NCBI GenBank assembly: GCA_022820485.1
Contig: JAJEFJ010000093.1
Span: forward strand, 1 to 42,379
DNA: 42,379 bases
Source of the DNA: Candidatus Latescibacterota bacterium
Lineage (GTDB): Bacteria; Latescibacterota; UBA2968; UBA8231
Direction of reading: 5' to 3'
Each line of letters starts with the position of its first letter. Within the stretch, counting starts at the first letter, position 1. Of this stretch, positions 38,534 through 42,379 are shown piece by piece. A program made the translations under genes and the position numbers. Below the pieces are notes generated by a model. The model was not told the DNA's origin, searched no databases, and saw only the letters and a program-made list of their open reading frames with translations.

Positions 38534-39601
38534 TCATGGTATTTCCCCCGACAATTGTTTCAGCAACACGTCCCTCTCGGTTTGGACGCGCGCGGCGACT
38601 TTGGCGCGCTGCTCTTGGCGCTGGTACTGGTCAAACGCTTCCCGTGCAGCCTGCTCATCGCCCAGCAGGCCGTGGAGCTTGCTCAGGAAGAAATGCACCC
38701 GGTAGTCGTCCGGGGTGGTCTCAGCCAACTTAGCGACGCAAGTGAGGGCTTCTTGGTAGCGTCCCTGCCAGAAAAGCAGCTTGCCCAGCCCCCACAAGTC
38801 GGCACTCGAACCGGGATTTTCCACCAGCGCGGCCTCGAGCTGTGCTTCCGCCTTTTGCATGGCTTCCTCCCCGACCAGTCCTTGATGCCGCCACCAGCCC
38901 TCTGACCTGACACTGCCCAGTTCGCCGTTGCGGCGGTCCAGCTCAATGAGGAGATCCGCCAACCCCAAGGCCGCTTGCCGCGCATAGGTCTTTTGCGCCA
39001 ACAGCTCGACGTAGGCCGCAATCGCTGGTTCGGCCCGGCCTTCGGCTTCGTAAATGCGCGCTAGCTGGTACCGGGCCCGGCTGCTATCGGGACGCAGCAC
39101 CAGCAAGTCGCCGTAGGACTGGGCCGCACTCTGCAAATCGCCGTTCAGGCTCTGCGCGTCGCCTAGACGACCGAGCAACGCCGCGGGATCGCCTCCTTGG
39201 TCGAGCAAGGTCCGATAGAGGCTGACGGCTGCGGCCGGTTGCCCGGCAGCCACATAGCGGGCCGCCAGCAACTCCTGCGCTCGGCTTTCTCCGGGCCAGC
39301 GCTCCAACAACTCGCGGTACGCGGCAATGGCCTTGCCGTGCTCGTCCTTTTCGCCGTAGAGCGCGCCGAGCGCGTAATAGGCGGCGGGAGAATCGACCCC
39401 TGCCGCAACCGCACTCCGGTACTCGCGCAGGGCGTTGGCCGTCATGCCCTGCTCTTGGTATGCGTGGCCCGCCCAGTAGTGCTGCTCCCCTTTTGATCTG
39501 CTATCACACGCATGGAGTCCAATAGTGAGCGCGATTAGGACCGCCCACGGGCGCTGGGCCAATATAGCAGCCCTAAATGACTTGAACGATTCGATACGCA
39601 T
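38534..39601 (-). CDS. TPR-repeat lipoprotein of the envelope cluster
   Basis: The 355-residue protein has a lipoprotein-like signal (VLIALTIGLHAC, with Cys at residue 32). About seven tetratricopeptide-like units follow (QEQGMTANALREYRSAV, GEKDEHGKAIAAYREL, AAGQPAAAVSLYRTLL, EAEGRAEPAIAAYVELL, WQGRYQEALTCVAKL). TPR lipoproteins act as scaffolds in envelope or export complexes. It starts 49 bases downstream of the large envelope paralogue A on the same strand, so it likely belongs to the same unit. No strong ribosome-binding site is seen. Confidence 0.82.
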   Translation of the reverse strand: MRIESFKSFRAAILAQRPWAVLIALTIGLHACDSRSKGEQHYWAGHAYQEQGMTANALREYRSAVAAGVDSPAAYYALGALYGEKDEHGKAIAAYRELLERWPGESRAQELLAARYVAAGQPAAAVSLYRTLLDQGGDPAALLGRLGDAQSLNGDLQSAAQSYGDLLVLRPDSSRARYQLARIYEAEGRAEPAIAAYVELLAQKTYARQAALGLADLLIELDRRNGELGSVRSEGWWRHQGLVGEEAMQKAEAQLEAALVENPGSSADLWGLGKLLFWQGRYQEALTCVAKLAETTPDDYRVHFFLSKLHGLLGDEQAAREAFDQYQRQEQRAKVAARVQTERDVLLKQLSGEIP

Positions 39602-39620
39602 ATCGTCTTGTTTCTACTAT

Positions 39621-39650
39621 TCTGCGTCCATCTGCGTCCATCTGCGGATC
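39621..39650. repeat. 10-bp-periodic iterated repeat
   Basis: TCTGCGTCCA TCTGCGTCCA TCTGCGGATC, three units, shares its unit and end with 21183-21214. It lies in the short gap between two minus-strand genes. Confidence 0.75.
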
Positions 39651-42313
39651 TAGTTCAGCCCCGCGTAAATCGTCACAAAGGATTCGTTGGTCGTCCGCGC
39701 CTCCTGCCCGGTGAACTGCTTGCGCTCTATTTTCGTGCCGACCAAGGCGCGGAGCTTGTAGCCGAGGTAGTTGGACTCATTGCTGAACTGGACGGCTACG
39801 GTCACCGAGTCGAAATCGTTGGCGTCGGCGTCCAAGTCGTTGAAGATCGCGTATTCCACGCCAGCTTGGAGCTTGGTCACCTGCAAGACCTGCGTCTCCA
39901 CCAAACCCGAAAACAGCTCCATCAGACTGGTGTGGCTGTTGAGCGACAGCAGGCTGCGGCTCTGTTTGCGGAACTCGCTTTTCCAGCGCGGCTCCAACGA
40001 CCACGCCCCAAGCTGGAGGCGGTAGCTCGCTTTGTTGATCAGGCCGAAGAAGAAGTCAGAAGGTGCCAAGCCGTATTGCTCCCGCTGGGCCTTTTCCATC
40101 TGCTGCTCGAAGTGGAGCCAGTGCATCTTGGTGGTCAAAAAGAGCGCCGCCACTTGCAGATTGTGGCCGACAAAGAGTTGATTGACCCAAGTGTCGCGCG
40201 CCAACAGCGGGTCCTCGACCTTGGTCAGTTCGCCGCCGCGCAGCGTATTGTCCGGTGCCCACTGCAACAGCGGGTTGGGAATGTCGTCTTTGACCAACTT
40301 GCTCATCTCAAACACCCGTAAGCGGCCCAGTCGCGGCGCATCGCGCTCGTAGGTGAACATCAGGTAGTTGCTCTCGTTTTTGCGCGCCGAGGAAATCAGC
40401 CCTTCGCGCAGCGCGCCCACCACCAAGCGCGCCCGCGGCGTGACATCGGCCCCGAGGTGGATGTTGAATCCCCGGTGATCCCGGCGATACGGATAATCCG
40501 GCTCCTCGTCGTTTTCGTATTGATCGACCCAAAAGTTGTTGTTCATATCAACGCCAAACAGAAACTCGGGCCGATCGACGTAAAACCGCAGAAAAGCCTC
40601 TTCGTAGTCCGGCTCGGTATTCGAGCGCACGAACGTGTCGTTTTGGTTGAAGTCGGGCACGAAGTCGTTGTTTTGATCCCAGCCCGGAAAAACCTGCTGA
40701 TCGCCGCTGAGAAAGTCGAAGCGCACGTTGTCCGGGAATTTGTCTTGATCGTCGTTGTCATCGACCAAATCGACCAGGCCGCGCTCGTTGTCGTAGTCGA
40801 AATCCCCAGTGCCCGAGGTGATAAAGGTCTGAGTATTGTAGCGCGGGTCCATGCTGTAAAACTCGCCGAAGGCAAAGTAAGGAGCGGCCTTTTTAGACAC
40901 GTTGACCATCCAAGCGGGTGCCGAGCGCCGGCCGCCGATCCCCGAGAACGCCTCGTGGGTTTCCGTGAGTACGTTGGGGTACTTCCGATAGCTCCAACTC
41001 AAATCGTACTCGCCGTACACGTCAAAGCCCCGCAGGTCCTGCAACTCGACGCTACCGCCAAAGATGTGGGTCGCCGTGGGCAGGCCGTACTCAAAGCGAA
41101 TGGTCTGCAAATTGGTGATGTCCTGGACATTGCCCTCGGCCTGCGCGACGAGCAGCAAGACCTCCTGGCCGTCGAGGTTGATCTGGCGGTCCGAGGTCAT
41201 CCAGACCTGGTAGTCGTTGCCCAGCGTCAGCAGGAATTCGACCTTGGCGATTTCGTCCTTGGCAAAACGGGCCCGATCGACAAAATCCGGGCTGTCGAAA
41301 TCGTACACCAGCCGCATCTCCTCCGGCCCGTTGGCGGCGACAAAACCCTGCTGTAAGAAGCCGCCCTCGATGATCGGCTCAAAGCCAATGGCCTTGCCCG
41401 ATTCCTCCGAGCCATCGCGATAGGTGATCTGCACATCCGACGCATCGGGGAAAAACGCCGCGCCGCCCACGCCGTCTTCGGGCGAGTCGTCGCGCAACAC
41501 CAGCTTGACCAGCGAGATGGTTTTGTTCTGCCCGATGGTCAGCGAGCCAGCGAATGGGTTGCCAGCCTGCTTGTCGAGCAAGGTATGCGACTGGTGCGCG
41601 TTGGCCGTGTGCAGCGCAACTTCGGCAAAGTCGCCGATCTGGGCCCCCAACCGTCCACCCGCCAAGATGGTGTTGTTCGTCCGCAGCACCTCGCGGTCCC
41701 CAGTCGAGCCGCCGCCGGGGTTGCTCAGCCGCGAAAACAAAAAAGTCGCTTCGTAGCGGTCAGTAGCTAAGTCGAACTGCACGCCGTCCATGCGGGCCTT
41801 GGCAAACACCATCGGCGACAGCACCGAGCGCAGGCGGCTGCTCGCCGTCAAGGTGTAGAAGTACTGGCCCTTGTTGTCTTGCGCCACCACGACTTCGGAA
41901 AACCAGCTCTGGAAGCGGGAGGACTTAAACAGCACGTTGCCGAACTGCTGGGGCTTGCTCTGCGAGTTGTTGAAAATCAGCCAGCCGCGCGTGAGGAAAT
42001 TGCCGTACAGATCGTAGAAGTAATCGCCTTCCAAAGTCGTTTCCACGTAGCGCTCATACGGGTTGCGCGCATAGTTGGTGTATTCCCACTGCCGCCAATG
42101 GTACTCGCTGTACAGCTCCTGCGGCACGTACCAGCGGCGCACGGCCGGGTCGAGCGCGTTCAGGGCCACTCCAGGGCCTTGCGGCGCGAGGCTGGTCTGG
42201 TCGCCGAGCTGCAAGCCCAAACGCGTCCCGTACTGGCCCTGCGCGGCAGCCGGCGCACCGACCGCGCTCCACAACACTAGGAGACCGCAATAAATACCGA
42301 TCTTTGGTCTCAA
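39650..42313 (-). CDS. Large exported envelope protein, paralogue A
   Basis: The protein (about 887 residues) has a signal peptide (IGIYCGLLVLWSAVGAPAAA) and is homologous over its whole length to the gene at 29763. The Asp-rich region (about 515-615) holds DDNDDQDKFPD, PGWDQNNDFVPDF and GVDMNNNFWVD. The end is strand-rich (ESNYLGYKLRALVG...SFVTIYAGLN), ending in an aromatic and small residues as outer-membrane barrels often do. TTG at 42313 was chosen because AAAGGGAGG lies five bases upstream; the frame continues upstream but would lose this site. Confidence 0.82.
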   Translation of the reverse strand: MRPKIGIYCGLLVLWSAVGAPAAAQGQYGTRLGLQLGDQTSLAPQGPGVALNALDPAVRRWYVPQELYSEYHWRQWEYTNYARNPYERYVETTLEGDYFYDLYGNFLTRGWLIFNNSQSKPQQFGNVLFKSSRFQSWFSEVVVAQDNKGQYFYTLTASSRLRSVLSPMVFAKARMDGVQFDLATDRYEATFLFSRLSNPGGGSTGDREVLRTNNTILAGGRLGAQIGDFAEVALHTANAHQSHTLLDKQAGNPFAGSLTIGQNKTISLVKLVLRDDSPEDGVGGAAFFPDASDVQITYRDGSEESGKAIGFEPIIEGGFLQQGFVAANGPEEMRLVYDFDSPDFVDRARFAKDEIAKVEFLLTLGNDYQVWMTSDRQINLDGQEVLLLVAQAEGNVQDITNLQTIRFEYGLPTATHIFGGSVELQDLRGFDVYGEYDLSWSYRKYPNVLTETHEAFSGIGGRRSAPAWMVNVSKKAAPYFAFGEFYSMDPRYNTQTFITSGTGDFDYDNERGLVDLVDDNDDQDKFPDNVRFDFLSGDQQVFPGWDQNNDFVPDFNQNDTFVRSNTEPDYEEAFLRFYVDRPEFLFGVDMNNNFWVDQYENDEEPDYPYRRDHRGFNIHLGADVTPRARLVVGALREGLISSARKNESNYLMFTYERDAPRLGRLRVFEMSKLVKDDIPNPLLQWAPDNTLRGGELTKVEDPLLARDTWVNQLFVGHNLQVAALFLTTKMHWLHFEQQMEKAQREQYGLAPSDFFFGLINKASYRLQLGAWSLEPRWKSEFRKQSRSLLSLNSHTSLMELFSGLVETQVLQVTKLQAGVEYAIFNDLDADANDFDSVTVAVQFSNESNYLGYKLRALVGTKIERKQFTGQEARTTNESFVTIYAGLN

Positions 42314-42379
42314 GATAACCTCCCTTTGCAATACATTAATTGTTACCGATCAATCGTCCACATAGACCGGCGGGGGCAG

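Noticed and set aside
40457..41356. 299-codon frame opposite the large envelope gene
   Set aside because: It is a valine-rich shadow of the minus-strand gene, without a ribosome-binding site or known domain.

Overview
The window looks like a GC-rich, sparsely characterised Gram-negative bacterium, most likely a marine or host-associated uncultured lineage of the Latescibacterota/Poribacteria kind. This placement is an inference. It rests on the mixture of a phytanoyl-CoA dioxygenase-like enzyme, Gfo/Idh/MocA oxidoreductases, amidohydrolases, a DUF6785-type membrane protein, large secreted proteins ending in FlgD-Ig-like domains, and many toxin-antitoxin fragments. No rRNA, tRNA or CRISPR array was seen.

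Layout. (1) 0.1-9.3 kb is a catabolic/carbohydrate region: an enolase-superfamily enzyme, a HicBA pair, a NodB-type deacetylase, a TIM-barrel glycosidase-like protein, the fluoride channel CrcB, a sugar isomerase/epimerase, and a tight three-gene operon (aldo/keto reductase, Gfo/Idh/MocA oxidoreductase, beta-propeller glycosidase-like protein). (2) 9.3-20.1 kb is an accessory island full of broken toxin-antitoxin modules (VapBC, HigA/RelE, an addiction-type antitoxin, an hsdM tail). It holds an AT-rich cassette with a putative ADP-ribosyltransferase-like gene and a helical partner gene. Part of this cassette occurs twice in the same order (9.4-11.6 kb and 17.6-20.1 kb), with different pieces broken in each copy. 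Between the copies lie an AlbA/Schlafen-like ATP-binding protein, an AAA/PD-(D/E)XK protein, a DUF6817-type HD-like protein and an MFS transporter. A 31-bp exact direct repeat (9300 and 14670) marks a probable insertion. (3) 20.1-28.7 kb returns to metabolism: a lactonase-type beta-propeller, a Gfo/Idh/MocA oxidoreductase divergent from a DUF6785 membrane protein, a two-gene ATPase plus nuclease-like pair that could be a defence system, then a PhyH dioxygenase and two amidohydrolase-fold proteins, the first of which lacks the metal ligands. A bidirectional terminator closes this block. (4) 28.7-42.3 kb, minus strand, is an envelope cluster: two paralogous ~890-residue exported proteins with Ca-binding-like Asp-rich repeats, two paralogous ~682-residue exported proteins with C-terminal FlgD-Ig domains, a TPR lipoprotein and a CBM9-like secreted protein, plus a coiled-coil nuclease-like protein. 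An MNT-HEPN pair sits in it on the opposite strand.

The best candidates for something undescribed are the AT-rich ADP-ribosyltransferase-like/helical-partner cassette with its decayed duplicate, the paralogous envelope module, and the ATPase-nuclease pair. All functional statements come from reading motifs by eye; no database search was run.
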